The translations under genes and the position numbers were made by a program. The notes beneath the pieces are model-generated. The model was not told where the DNA came from. It ran no database searches and saw nothing but the letters and a program-made list of their open reading frames with translations. From Verrucomicrobiota bacterium (GTDB lineage: Bacteria > Verrucomicrobiota > Verrucomicrobiia > Limisphaerales > JACRJZ01): a DNA stretch of 64,000 nt. Below are positions 10,369 through 19,510 of the stretch, one piece after another. Where the stretch lies: contig JACRJZ010000041.1 in NCBI GenBank assembly GCA_016219875.1, positions 186,001 to 250,000 on the forward strand, given 5' to 3'. Position 1 is the first letter of the stretch. Every line of letters starts with the position of its first letter.

Positions 10369-13300
10369 TCACCGCACGCTGATGATGTAGAATCCCGCGT
10401 CCGTGGCGTTCGTGTCGGTGTAGGTGTTGACCGGGGCGGTGGCGGGGAGGTTGTCCGCGAGCACGCTCCAACCATCGGACAGGCTGACCTTCTTGTGGAT
10501 GGTGTAGGTCTTGCCCGGCGCGCTCATCCATCGGACGGCGACCCCGGTGCCGCCAGCGGGCGCCGGCGAGAACTGCATGAAAAGTGACGCAGCATCCGCC
10601 GGCCCTGTGCCAGCCAGGTACTCTTGCAGGTTCGTCAGACCATCGTGATCGAAGTCGCTGCTTGGGTTCACGTCGTAGATGCTGCGGGTTTCGTCGTTGG
10701 GATTGGCATCGACAATCTGTTGCTCCCAGGCGTCGGGCAGGCCGTCGCCGTCGGCGTCGTCGGAGTTGGCGCCAGCCAGGATCGCGAGGCCGGCTTCGTC
10801 TTCGGAGACGTAGTTGCGGGCCCCGTCGGTAGTGAGGCGCAGGGCGCGGACGAGTCCGGCGAAGGCTTGCTTCGTCACCGGCGTGAGCGGCGCGCTCACG
10901 TCCAGCGCCATGACCGTATTAAAGCCGCTGCCGAGCGCGGCCACCGCGCCGGAAACGGCGACCGCGGCCACCGGGCCTTGCGCGGCGTGGGCCGTGATGA
11001 GCACCGGGGCGGCGGGATTCGCCACGTCGTAGATGCTCCAGCCGTTCGCGCCGTCAGCCACGTAGGCGGTGCTGCCGGAAACAGAAATCCCGCTGGCAAA
11101 GCCCGGCGTGTCCGTGACGCTGCGCTCAGTGAGCGCCGAAGCTGCGATGTCGAGGACGACGAAGCCCGCGCTGCCGCAGGCGAGGTAAGCCCGCGCGCCG
11201 GCGACGGCCATGTCAAACGCGAACGCCGGGGTGCCGTAAGTAGCCTGGAGCACCGGCACCGTAGGCGTGCTGGCGTCGAACAGGCAGACGGTGCGGCCGT
11301 CGCTTGCGAGCACCAGCGAGCCGCTGACGCCGACGTTGCGAAGGCTCGCGAGGTTGCTGCCGGTCCACATGCCGAGCAGCGCGGGCGACGATGGTGTCGC
11401 CACATCAACGATCTTCAGGCCGAACTGGCCGTCGCCAACAAAAGCCGTGGTGCCGGACAGAGCGACGCAACGGGCGTTGGCCGCGCCGGCGAACCAGCCG
11501 ATCCAGGCGGGCGCGGCGGGATTCGTCAGGCTGTAGATGCGGAGGCCGCCTTCGCCCGCGGCCACGTAGGCGAGTTGGTTGGCGGCGGCCGTGTCGTTCG
11601 CGCGCGTCCCCAGCGGCAGATCGGTCAACAAAACCGGGCTGGCCGGCGTGGCAACGTCATACACTTGGAACCCTCCGAAGCCGTTCGCCACGCAAAGCGT
11701 GCTGCCGGCGAGCGCGGCACTCACGGCCTGGCCCGGCGTCGGGAGGGCGCTCAAGAGCGCCGGCGCACTCGGAGAAAGGATGTTCAACACGAGCAGGCCG
11801 CTGTCGCCGGCGGGCACGTAAGCCTTGGTCCCATTGAGAACGACGCCTTGCCCGACTTGGTTCGTCAGGAGGAGCGAACCCGCCAGGGTGGGATTGGAAA
11901 CCACGCTCGCGTTGATGGCGTAGAAGCGGCTGTTCGCATCCACCACATAGACGTAATTCCCGGCCACGGCCAGCGCCTGGCCGGCACTGAAGCGGGTGTA
12001 ACCGCCCAGCAGCGTCGGCGCGGACGGTGTGGCGACGTTGAGGATGAGCAAGCCCTTGTGCGTGTCGAGCACGTAAGCGCGCGTGCCGGAAAGCGCGACC
12101 GCGCGCGCCGGCCCTTCGGTGAAGTACGCGCCGGCCAGCGCCGGTGAAGTGGGCGAGGCCACGTTCACCACGCGCACACCGGACACGCCGTCTGCGACAT
12201 AAAGGTAGTCCCCGCCGACAGCGACGCCGTAAGCATGGCCGGAGGTGTCGAACGTGTTCACGTGGACCGGCGTCGCGGGCGTGCTCAGATCGATGAATTG
12301 CACGCCGGCGCTGCCGCATGCCGCGTAGGCCAACGAGCCGCCCACCGCGAGGCCTTCGATCAAGCCCGGCAGCCTCACTTGGCCGAGCTTCAATGGCGCG
12401 ACAGGGGTTGAGTTGTCCCACACTTCGAGCGTGGCGCCCGCGCCCATCACGAACAAGTTGCCGCCCGCCGCCACGGCGCTGCAGCGTCCGCCAATCGCGC
12501 CGAGCACCCCGGCGGCGTTCAACCCGAAGCCTGAGCCGAGGACCGTGGCAGAGCCGGTCACGGTCCCGGCGAAGTTCGTCACACCGCCCACGACCGTGTA
12601 GGCCTCGAGCGTGTGCGTGCCGTTGCTGGCGCCGAGCGTGGCCCAGTTGAACTGCACGCTGGCAGAGCCGGACGGCAGGACGCCGGTGACGTTCTGCGAG
12701 CCGATGATCTGGCCAGTGAGCGAATCCTTGAGCACCACGAGGGCGGTTTCCGTGGCGTTGCCGCGATTGGTAATCGTGACCGTGACGGGCAGCCGGTCAC
12801 CCGCCAACGCACCCGCGGCGGCGGCAACACCGAGAGCGGCGACCTCGTGAACGCGGTTCCACAGCTCCGTGCGGCCCAGCAGTTCCACGTCGAGGACGAT
12901 GTCCGTGCTGTTGGCGGCGGTCTGGTGCAACTCCGCGGCGAGCACGTTGCGGCCCACGACCAGGTTCGTGGTCGGGGCGTTCGTGGTGAAGTAGGCGTAT
13001 TGGGCCGGGTCGCCGACGGAGTTGTTGGCGAAGTAGTCCGCGTAGCGCACCGCGCCGGTGGGCGCGTTCATGCGGACGAGTTCCTGGCCGTTCAGATAGA
13101 AGATCACGCCGTCGTCGCGCCGGACGTTCAGTGTCAGCGACACGGGCAGCACGTCCACGAAGAACTCCTGGCGGAAGTAATACGTGGGGTAGCGGGCGTT
13201 GGCGTTGGTGCCGTAGCCCAAAGTGGTGGCGAGGTTGGTCTGGCCGTAGCCAAGAGGGGCCGGGCCGCTGCTCCAGGATTGGTCGAAGTAGTCGGCAGCC

Positions 13301-15420
13301 TTCCACGGCGTGTCCGTGAGATCGACGCCCTGATCGGAGTAGCGCCAGGCGCTGCCGCGGGCGATGAGCACGCTCATCTCGGTCGGCGGAGTGATTTCGA
13401 CTTGGAAGACGTTCGTGTTGTCCGTGCGGGCGATTTCGCTCGTCACCGGGCCGGCCACCGCGCGCAACGAATGCACCACAAACGGTGTGGCCGGCACGGG
13501 CCAGTCGAAAGTGACGGTAGCAGCGGCGTTGGTCGGCAGATTGATGACTTGGTTGGTGCCAAGGATCACCGCGTCGGTGTCGTCCATGAGCACGACGGCA
13601 AAGGACTCGGCGAAGTGGCCCTGGTTCGTCACGGTGACCGTGAGGTTGGTCACCGTCCCGGGAAGGGCTTCCCCGGGGGCGGCGACAGATCGGATGGCCA
13701 CATCGTGAGTGGGCACGAACGGCGGCACGACGCCCAGCAGTTCGGCATCGAAGGACACGTCGCTGCTGTCGAGCGCTTGTTGGTGAATTTCGACGCACAG
13801 GACGTTGGTGCCGACAACGGCGTTGATGGCAGTCAGATTGGTCTGGAAGTAAGTGGTTTCGTCCGCCCCGCCGACGGCGGGACTGAGGGCCAAGGTGCTG
13901 TAGTTGATGGCGCCGGCGGGCATGTTGGTGCGATAAACCTCGACGCCGTTGTGATAGACCACCGCGCCGTCATCGCGGCGCAGGCGCAAGATGAGGCCGC
14001 TCGGCAGGTTGGTGATGTTGAACGCCGCGCGGAAGTAATAGCAGGGGTACTTGGAACTCGACGACGGCCCGTAACTGAGGACCGTGTTGGTCGGCGCGTC
14101 GGCATAGCCGAGCGGACCCCGGCCGAGCGGCCAGGCGCTGTCGTCGTAGCCCGGCTCTCTCCAGGCGGCGCCCAAGTTGGTGCCCCGGTCGTTGTAGCGC
14201 CAGAAATTACTCTTCACGAGATAGGTGTTGGTCACCATCGGCGGTCGGACGGAAGCCAGCGCGGAGACGGTGTTGTTGGCGGTGGCGGTTTCTTCGGGAA
14301 CGGTGGCCGCCACGGCGCGGAGCGTGTGGGCGCCCCAGATGGCATCAGCGGTGTTCCACAGGAAAGTGGTCGTCGCGCCGGCTTGGGCAGCGAGGTTGTT
14401 GACTTGGTTGGTGCCAATGGGCTTCGCCTCAGTGTCGTCCGTGAGGACCACGGAGAAACTCTCCGCCGTGTCGCCCACGTTGGTCACGATGACGCTGACG
14501 TTGGTGGTCGTGTTCGGCCGCACTTCGGCCGGCACGCTGATGGCCACCGCGCCGACATCGTGGGTCGGCGGGCGGAGGGTGATGGTGTGGGTGCGGGCGT
14601 TGTCAGCAAGCACGGTTTCATTCGGGACCGCGCTGGCCCTGGCCACGAGGCTGTAGCCTTGCGTCAATAGGCCGGCCGTATCCCAGGTGAAGGCGACGTT
14701 GGTCACTTCATTGCCGCCCAGGTTGTTGACCGACGAGGTGCCGATAAGCGTGCCCGTGGTGGCGTTGCTGAGCGTGATCGTGAAGGTCTCGGGGAGGCTG
14801 GTCTTGTTCGTGACGGTGACGGTGACGGGCACGAGCGCGTTGGTCGCGCCGAAGTTCGGGAAAATGCGTGTGACCGCGATGTCGTAAGCCAGGGCCGGCG
14901 CGTAGGTGACGCCGATGTTCTGGATGTACTGCTGGTTGGGGTAGGTCCGGTTGACGTTGGTGATGCCCTTGTAGAAATGGATGCCGTTGGTGGTGTACGG
15001 CCCCTGGCCGTTTCGGTCCGTCATCTCGATCCAGAAGCGGTATTCGCCATCCGGCATGAGGACGTTGTTGGTATTGCGGCAGTCCCAGTTGACGGTGAAC
15101 GTGCCCCAGGTGTTGATGGTCGCGCCGCTGTAGCCGTCCACAGGCGCATCCCACGGCCAGGAACCGCGGACCGCATCCCACTGGTCGAGGTAACCGTGGC
15201 GCGTGCCGGCATCGCGGCGCACGGTCTGGACGAAATGGCCCGCCGCGTCCGTCACCCAGTAGACATCGACGCGCTGGGCGTAGTTGCCGGGAATGCTGAG
15301 CAGATTCACGGTGAACGACGCCGCGCCATCCGTGTAGGTCGTTGCGGCCTGCGCCAGAGGCGACAACGCGCCGCCCAACAAGGCCGTCAAAACAAGAGCA
15401 AGGTTACGAATCGCTTTCAT
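10369..15420 (-). CDS. giant secreted DUF2271 / CARDB / LVIVD-propeller protein, predicted covalent flavoprotein
   Basis: 1,683 residues from ATG 15420 (ATG 15432 adds four). Signal peptide LALVLTALLGGALSPLAQA. Numbered from ATG 15432, residues about 31-160 match DUF2271: VDVYWVTDAAGHFVQTVRR, then D99-G-Y-S-G-A-T105, then WGTFTVNWDCRN and GEYRFWIEMTDR. Three or four CARDB-type beta domains (about 180-960) alternate with two copies of a module containing LRRDDGAVVYHNGVEVYR. Residues about 960-1560 are LVIVD-type propeller repeats. A calcium-type repeat (DADGDGLPDAWE, DFDHDGLTNLQEYLAG) and a beta-rich C-terminus end it. D-G-x-S-G-A-T is the site ApbE flavinylates in NqrC/RnfG-like proteins and is typical of DUF2271. 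The gene starts 31 bp after the hydrogenase protease gene and precedes apbE. Confidence 0.88.
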   Translation of the reverse strand: MKAIRNLALVLTALLGGALSPLAQAATTYTDGAASFTVNLLSIPGNYAQRVDVYWVTDAAGHFVQTVRRDAGTRHGYLDQWDAVRGSWPWDAPVDGYSGATINTWGTFTVNWDCRNTNNVLMPDGEYRFWIEMTDRNGQGPYTTNGIHFYKGITNVNRTYPNQQYIQNIGVTYAPALAYDIAVTRIFPNFGATNALVPVTVTVTNKTSLPETFTITLSNATTGTLIGTSSVNNLGGNEVTNVAFTWDTAGLLTQGYSLVARASAVPNETVLADNARTHTITLRPPTHDVGAVAISVPAEVRPNTTTNVSVIVTNVGDTAESFSVVLTDDTEAKPIGTNQVNNLAAQAGATTTFLWNTADAIWGAHTLRAVAATVPEETATANNTVSALASVRPPMVTNTYLVKSNFWRYNDRGTNLGAAWREPGYDDSAWPLGRGPLGYADAPTNTVLSYGPSSSSKYPCYYFRAAFNITNLPSGLILRLRRDDGAVVYHNGVEVYRTNMPAGAINYSTLALSPAVGGADETTYFQTNLTAINAVVGTNVLCVEIHQQALDSSDVSFDAELLGVVPPFVPTHDVAIRSVAAPGEALPGTVTNLTVTVTNQGHFAESFAVVLMDDTDAVILGTNQVINLPTNAAATVTFDWPVPATPFVVHSLRAVAGPVTSEIARTDNTNVFQVEITPPTEMSVLIARGSAWRYSDQGVDLTDTPWKAADYFDQSWSSGPAPLGYGQTNLATTLGYGTNANARYPTYYFRQEFFVDVLPVSLTLNVRRDDGVIFYLNGQELVRMNAPTGAVRYADYFANNSVGDPAQYAYFTTNAPTTNLVVGRNVLAAELHQTAANSTDIVLDVELLGRTELWNRVHEVAALGVAAAAGALAGDRLPVTVTITNRGNATETALVVLKDSLTGQIIGSQNVTGVLPSGSASVQFNWATLGASNGTHTLEAYTVVGGVTNFAGTVTGSATVLGSGFGLNAAGVLGAIGGRCSAVAAGGNLFVMGAGATLEVWDNSTPVAPLKLGQVRLPGLIEGLAVGGSLAYAACGSAGVQFIDLSTPATPVHVNTFDTSGHAYGVAVGGDYLYVADGVSGVRVVNVASPTSPALAGAYFTEGPARAVALSGTRAYVLDTHKGLLILNVATPSAPTLLGGYTRFSAGQALAVAGNYVYVVDANSRFYAINASVVSNPTLAGSLLLTNQVGQGVVLNGTKAYVPAGDSGLLVLNILSPSAPALLSALPTPGQAVSAALAGSTLCVANGFGGFQVYDVATPASPVLLTDLPLGTRANDTAAANQLAYVAAGEGGLRIYSLTNPAAPAWIGWFAGAANARCVALSGTTAFVGDGQFGLKIVDVATPSSPALLGMWTGSNLASLRNVGVSGSLVLASDGRTVCLFDASTPTVPVLQATYGTPAFAFDMAVAGARAYLACGSAGFVVLDIAASALTERSVTDTPGFASGISVSGSTAYVADGANGWSIYDVANPAAPVLITAHAAQGPVAAVAVSGAVAALGSGFNTVMALDVSAPLTPVTKQAFAGLVRALRLTTDGARNYVSEDEAGLAILAGANSDDADGDGLPDAWEQQIVDANPNDETRSIYDVNPSSDFDHDGLTNLQEYLAGTGPADAASLFMQFSPAPAGGTGVAVRWMSAPGKTYTIHKKVSLSDGWSVLADNLPATAPVNTYTDTNATDAGFYIISVR
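15118..15138 (-). other. predicted FMN attachment motif D-G-Y-S-G-A-T
   Basis: Seven codons in the DUF2271 domain, residues 99-105 counted from ATG 15432. The final Thr (codon 15118-15120) would carry FMN through a phosphoester bond by analogy with ApbE substrates. The match is exact to the D-x-x-(S/T)-G-A-T pattern. Confidence 0.75.
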
Positions 15421-15451
15421 AGTCTCAGTCACAAAAACTCCGGTTAAGCAC

Positions 15452-16111
15452 TCACAAGTTCACCGCAGGCCGCCGGCCTCTCGCCGAACACCCGAATCCT
15501 TGGCAACGCGCTTGAGGGATGCACCGTTGGGTGAATCGGAGCGCGGACGGCTCGTCCGCGCGACTTGACGTCGGGACCGCGCGGACGAGCCGTCCGCGCT
15601 CCGATCCGCTCAGGATTCGGGGGCCGAACACGGCGGCCCGCTGCCATTTCAAGAGGGTTTCCCTGGCCAGTTCCACCACGCGCGGCAGCGCGGCTTGGAC
15701 CGGGGCGGACAGTTCCATTCCGTACTCCAGCACCAACGGCTCTACGCCGATCACCGTGATCGGCGGCGGCGCGCCCCGCAACAGGAAGCGGGCCGCCTCG
15801 CGCAGGCCCATCGCGTGGATGGAGGCCACCGCCCGCGTCTCGGTGTTCTCCGTCGCCTCGAACAAGTAAATTGTGCCCGGCGGGTGGCCGCCTTTGGCGG
15901 CGTCGATGACCAGCACGCGGTCGGCGGACTCCACGAAACTCAAGCCGTGCAGGATGGCGGTGCCGATCTCGACCATCGTCACGCCGGGCATCGGATTCTG
16001 CTGAAGGGCCTGGACGGCGTGGATGCCGATGCCGTCGTCGCCCATCAGAATGTTGCCCACGCCAGCGAGGAGGAGGCGCGCGGACCCAGGGGATGTTCTG
16101 TTCCCAAACAC
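15452..16111 (-). CDS. [NiFe]-hydrogenase maturation endopeptidase (HupD/HyaD family)
   Basis: Removes the C-terminal tail of the large subunit after nickel insertion. The core reads LLLAGVGNILMGDDGIGIHAVQAL; Ni-binding acidic residues lie in VEIGTAILHGLSF and VLVIDAAKGG, and the later His is in VASIHAMGLREAARF. I chose GTG 16111, eight bases after the large-subunit stop. The frame stays open upstream but only over the large-subunit gene. The product (219 residues) is about 55 longer than usual; the extra tail is translated from palindrome R3 (15535-15605) and following sequence, so the original stop was probably lost by repeat insertion. Confidence 0.88.
   Translation of the reverse strand: MFGNRTSPGSARLLLAGVGNILMGDDGIGIHAVQALQQNPMPGVTMVEIGTAILHGLSFVESADRVLVIDAAKGGHPPGTIYLFEATENTETRAVASIHAMGLREAARFLLRGAPPPITVIGVEPLVLEYGMELSAPVQAALPRVVELARETLLKWQRAAVFGPRILSGSERGRLVRAVPTSSRADEPSALRFTQRCIPQARCQGFGCSARGRRPAVNL
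15535..15605. repeat. palindromic repeat R3 inside the hydrogenase-protease tail
   Basis: Near-perfect hairpin with arms ATCGGAGCGCGGACGGCTCG plus TCCGCGCG, and complement, around a 14-base loop. A related palindrome (GGAGCGCGGGCGGCTCGCCC...) sits in frame inside the GH172-like gene at 56673-56741. Confidence 0.92.
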
Positions 16112-16119
16112 GGGGAAGT

Positions 16120-17583
16120 TCAGGAGGCAGTGGACGTGGCCCCCAGCGCGAAAACCTTCGCGTCCGGCTCGGCGCGCGTCACGTGCGTGGCGCAGTCCAG
16201 GCACGGATCGAAGGAATGGATGATGCGCAGGACTTCGATGGGCTTGTCGATGTTCGCCACCGGCACGCCGACGAGGGCCTGTTCCAGCGGGCCGCGCTGG
16301 TTGGCGTCGTCCTTGGGCGAGAGGTTCCAGCAGGTCGGCGTGATGACTTGGTACTTGCCGATCTTCGTGTTGGCGACCTGGAGCCAGTGGCCCAGCGCGC
16401 CGCGCGGCGCCTCGGTGAGGCCATCGGCGGTGGCCGTTCCCGGATTGTCGCGATGGGTGTAGGCGCTTTGATAGGGGGCCAACTCGGCCAGCCAGCGGCG
16501 CATGGCCAGCGCGATCTTCAGCGCCTCGCGCGCGCGGGCGAGGTGGCGGTCCATCGCCGAAATGCCGTTGCGGTAATCGCCGTTCACCGTCATGCGCGCC
16601 AGCGGGCCGACTTCGTAGGGCGTGCCGCCGTAACGCGGGGCCTTGAGCCAGGAATAGGCCGGGCCTTTCGGATACGTGGCGTTGGTGTCGGATTGCAGGA
16701 TCGGCTTGTTGCCGTCGGTGTCGGAGTACCACGAGTATTTCACGTGCTCCATGATCTGCGCGGTGTCCACGGGCTGGACGCCCGGGGTGCCGTTGGCCAC
16801 ACGGCCGCGGCGGAAGAGCAACGACGGAGTGGCGCCGTTGTCTTCCTCGAACACGCCGTAAGCGAGCAAGTGGCCGTGGCCCCGGCCCAGTTGCAGGTAT
16901 TCGCTCCAGAGCGAGGCGAGCAGTTCAGCGTCCGGGACGTAAGTGTTTTCAATCCAGGAGATGAGCGGCTCCAGGTACTGGCTGAACAAGATCTTGTCGT
17001 CGGCCGACGACACCGCCGTGAAGCCGCCCATGATGTAACCCGGCGTGTGCGGCAGTTTGCCGCCGTAAATCGCGCCCATCTCGTGGCAGTTGCGGCGCTG
17101 GGTGATGGCTTCCACGAAGTGGCCCGTGAACCGGTTCAGCGTGTCCTTGTCGAAGCGCCGGCCCACGTCCCAACCGGGCAGCCACGGCGCCATCGGCAGC
17201 GCGGGGATGTAGTCGGGCAGGGACAGCAAATAGAAATGCAGGATGGACGACTCCAGGTAGCAGGCGCCGTGGACGAGATTGCGCAGCAGGCGCGCAGCGG
17301 TGCGGTGGGGCGTGTCACCGCCCACGCCATAGGCGTTGTCGAGCGTGATCGCCGCCGCGTGGCCGTGCGAGGTCGGGCACACGCCGCAGATGCGCGAGGT
17401 GATGATGGGGGTGTCGCGCGGGTCGCGGCCTTCGAGGATCTTCTCGAAGCCGCGGAAGAGCGTGCCCATGGAGAAGGCGTCCACGACTTGCTGGACGCCG
17501 TTGACGGTGTCCACCTTGACCTCAACCTTGAGGTGGCCTTCGAGGCGGGTGACGGGATCAATGGCAGCAGTGATGACAGGCAT
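16120..17583 (-). CDS. [NiFe]-hydrogenase large (catalytic) subunit, group 1-like
   Basis: 487 residues. Binds the NiFe(CN)2CO site that splits H2. Both cysteine motifs are intact: the L1 motif SRICGVCPTSHGHAAA near the N-terminus and the L2 motif SFDPCLDCATHV near the C-terminus; the N-terminal DPVTRLEGHLKVEV is also canonical. Twenty residues follow the final His, the peptide expected to be cut off by the protease encoded next. A strong GGAGGA ribosome site precedes ATG 17583. The small-subunit stop lies 18 bp upstream. The protein would be carried out by the small subunit's Tat signal. Confidence 0.96.
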   Translation of the reverse strand: MPVITAAIDPVTRLEGHLKVEVKVDTVNGVQQVVDAFSMGTLFRGFEKILEGRDPRDTPIITSRICGVCPTSHGHAAAITLDNAYGVGGDTPHRTAARLLRNLVHGACYLESSILHFYLLSLPDYIPALPMAPWLPGWDVGRRFDKDTLNRFTGHFVEAITQRRNCHEMGAIYGGKLPHTPGYIMGGFTAVSSADDKILFSQYLEPLISWIENTYVPDAELLASLWSEYLQLGRGHGHLLAYGVFEEDNGATPSLLFRRGRVANGTPGVQPVDTAQIMEHVKYSWYSDTDGNKPILQSDTNATYPKGPAYSWLKAPRYGGTPYEVGPLARMTVNGDYRNGISAMDRHLARAREALKIALAMRRWLAELAPYQSAYTHRDNPGTATADGLTEAPRGALGHWLQVANTKIGKYQVITPTCWNLSPKDDANQRGPLEQALVGVPVANIDKPIEVLRIIHSFDPCLDCATHVTRAEPDAKVFALGATSTAS

Positions 17584-17601
17584 AATTCCTCCGGGGTGGG
17601 G

Positions 17602-18570
17602 CTAGGGAGCGTAAGGTTGGTAAAACGAATGCGGGCCGGGGAAGGTCTTCTCCACGCAGCCGTGACACGGGGCGTTCACGCCGATGCACCAGTGGCCGGG
17701 ATGCGGCGTGCCCTGCAGGTGGCCGCCGATGCCGTTCCAGGCCGCGTTGCAGCGGGACTTGGTGAAGGGGCCGCGGCAGCCCAGCTTGACGAGGCAGTGG
17801 AAGTTCTCCCCGAAGTTCTGCGCCTCGGGCGTGCCGGTGTTGTTCGGGTTGCGCGGGCACTTGTCGTGAATGATCGGGAACTCGGTCCCGCCCGCGAAGC
17901 TCCGGCTGTAGAGATCAACGGGCCGGCCGTCTTCATCCAGCGTGACGGGGGTGCCGGTGAGCAGTTGCACGATGGCCCACACGATCCAATCCGGATTGGC
18001 GGGGCAGCCGGAGATGTTGATCGTGGGCCGGCCGGTGAACTGTCGCACGCCCATCGCTTTGGTCGGGTTCGAGCCGGCGGCCGGAATTCCGCCGAAGCAA
18101 GCGCAGGTGCCGACGCAGACGGTGGCGATTGAACGCGCGGACAACTCCTGCACGGCCTCCTGGAACGTGACGTCTTTGCCGCCGTAGCTATAGACCTTGC
18201 AGGCGTGGCCACCGAACGCGGTCTGCAACGCGCCTTCCAGCACGAGCACGTAGTTGCCCGAGTTGTAGGTCTGCCGGAGGGCCGCCGCCGCCGTCTCCCC
18301 CGCGGCGCTCATGAGGGCCGGGTGAAAGACGAGGTTGATGGCCCCGACCAGCACGTCGGCGACCGTGGCCGGCTCCCCCGCCTTGTCCGAGATGCGGTTC
18401 AAAAGCGAGATGGAGCAGCCCAGGTCGGAGGCCCCGACCAGCCAGATCACAGATGGCGCGGCGGGATTGGCCAGCGCCTCGCGCAACAGGCCCAGCTTGG
18501 CGGACGACAGACCCAGCGCCGTGGCGGACAGGGTGCAGTAACGAAAGAAATTTCGACGAGTGATGGACAT
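17602..18570 (-). CDS. [NiFe]-hydrogenase small subunit with Tat signal, Asp replacing one proximal-cluster Cys
   Basis: 322 residues. Twin-arginine signal SITRRNFFRYCTLSATALG. It carries the Fe-S relay from the NiFe site. The proximal cluster motif, normally C-x-x-C, reads WLVGASDLGCSISLLN, so Asp takes the place of the first Cys. The other proximal ligands are in VGTCACFGG and SGCPANPDW. Distal and medial ligands appear in IIHDKCPRN, FHCLVKLGC, KSRCNAAWNG, HWCIG and APCHGC. It ends at GPHSFYQPYAP with no C-terminal membrane helix, and no cytochrome b gene is nearby. GGAGG lies six bases before ATG 18570. First gene of the operon. Confidence 0.95.
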   Translation of the reverse strand: MSITRRNFFRYCTLSATALGLSSAKLGLLREALANPAAPSVIWLVGASDLGCSISLLNRISDKAGEPATVADVLVGAINLVFHPALMSAAGETAAAALRQTYNSGNYVLVLEGALQTAFGGHACKVYSYGGKDVTFQEAVQELSARSIATVCVGTCACFGGIPAAGSNPTKAMGVRQFTGRPTINISGCPANPDWIVWAIVQLLTGTPVTLDEDGRPVDLYSRSFAGGTEFPIIHDKCPRNPNNTGTPEAQNFGENFHCLVKLGCRGPFTKSRCNAAWNGIGGHLQGTPHPGHWCIGVNAPCHGCVEKTFPGPHSFYQPYAP

Positions 18571-19054
18571 GGATCCTCCGGGGTTAAACGAGGTGGATGG
18601 GAAGCATTCGGTTTGAGACTGGCAAAAGAGGACGAAGACGGTGAGACGCGGGCCGTGCGGAACCGGGCTGGGCGGCGAATGACATCGACTCGCGCATGCT
18701 TAGCATGCGTGCCGCGTTCGGCAGCAACCCGGAGAGAGTCTTTGCGACATGGGACCGCAGGCGAAGGACCTGCGCCCCATGGGGTGCCTGGAGGCTTCCG
18801 AGCGGGAGCCTCGGGCTGCGGACCTTTAAGGAGGCCGTTGTCATGAAGGCAACTCTAGAGGCGGTTCCTGGCGCGGCTTCCCATTATTTGGGAATCTATC
18901 CCCGGATATTGTTCTCGATGTGAAGGCAAGTAATGCCGTCAGAATCACGCGCCATCATCGACGGGTGAGGACACCATCAGGGCCATTTTCTTCTACCCCC
19001 TCTGCCCCTGGTTCTGCTAGCAATCTCTGGCAGAACGTAACCAGTCACGACTCT
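18571..19054. promoter_or_regulatory. intergenic region between divergent hydrogenase operon and CBS gene
   Basis: 484 bp without a convincing gene. It must hold the hydrogenase promoter (reverse) and the CBS promoter (forward). I see a short palindrome GCATGCTTAGCATGC (about 18695-18710) and a weak hairpin GAGGCTTCCGAGCGGGAGCC (from 18791), but no clear -35/-10, sigma-54 or known operator sequence. Confidence 0.4.
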
Positions 19055-19510
19055 ATGAAAATCGCAGGCTCCGTCAGCGTGGTCCTCAGCAACAAAGGCT
19101 CGTCGGCTTGGACGGTCGGGCCGGACGATACGGTGCTCAAAGCGATCACGCTGATGGATGAGAAAAACGTCGGCGCGCTGCTCGTTACCCAGGGCGAGCG
19201 GCTGGTAGGTGTAGTGTCCGAGCGCGACTACACCCGCAAGGTCGCCCTCAAAGGACGCTCCTCCAGGGAAACGCTCGTCCGCCAGATCATGGCCGTCGAT
19301 CCTGTGACGGTCACCCCGGAAACCAGTGTGGACGAGTGCCTCCATCTCATGACCGACAAACGCGTCCGGCACCTGCCCGTCCTGGAGGGCGACAAAGTCG
19401 TCGGCGTCGTCTCCATCGGCGACTTGGTGAACTGGGTGATTTCCGCCCAGAGCGCCACCATCGACCATCTTCAGGCTTACATCAGCGGCCACTATCCGGG
19501 GATGTCGTAG
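19055..19510 (+). CDS. CBS-domain pair protein
   Basis: 151 residues from ATG 19055; the frame extends upstream to 18920 but that part is not domain-like. Two CBS motifs: VGPDDTVLKAITLMDEKNVGALLV...VVSERDYTRKV and VTPETSVDECLHLMTDKRVRHLPVL...VVSIGDLVNWV. Stand-alone CBS pairs sense adenine nucleotides, NAD or similar ligands. No output domain is present. It points away from the hydrogenase operon, and shared regulation is possible but unproven. Confidence 0.93.
   Translation: MKIAGSVSVVLSNKGSSAWTVGPDDTVLKAITLMDEKNVGALLVTQGERLVGVVSERDYTRKVALKGRSSRETLVRQIMAVDPVTVTPETSVDECLHLMTDKRVRHLPVLEGDKVVGVVSIGDLVNWVISAQSATIDHLQAYISGHYPGMS

Noticed and set aside
12613..14670. Long forward reading frame opposite the DUF2271 gene (685 codons)
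   Set aside because: Composition is His/Arg/Val-rich mirror sequence; the reverse strand carries coherent CARDB repeats.
15452..16732. A 426-codon version of the hydrogenase protease beginning inside the large-subunit gene
   Set aside because: The first 200 codons are a shifted frame of the large subunit; the protease core starts only after 16111.
16093..18132. Long forward reading frame opposite the hydrogenase subunits (679 codons)
   Set aside because: Shadow of the catalytic-subunit genes with no recognisable motif.
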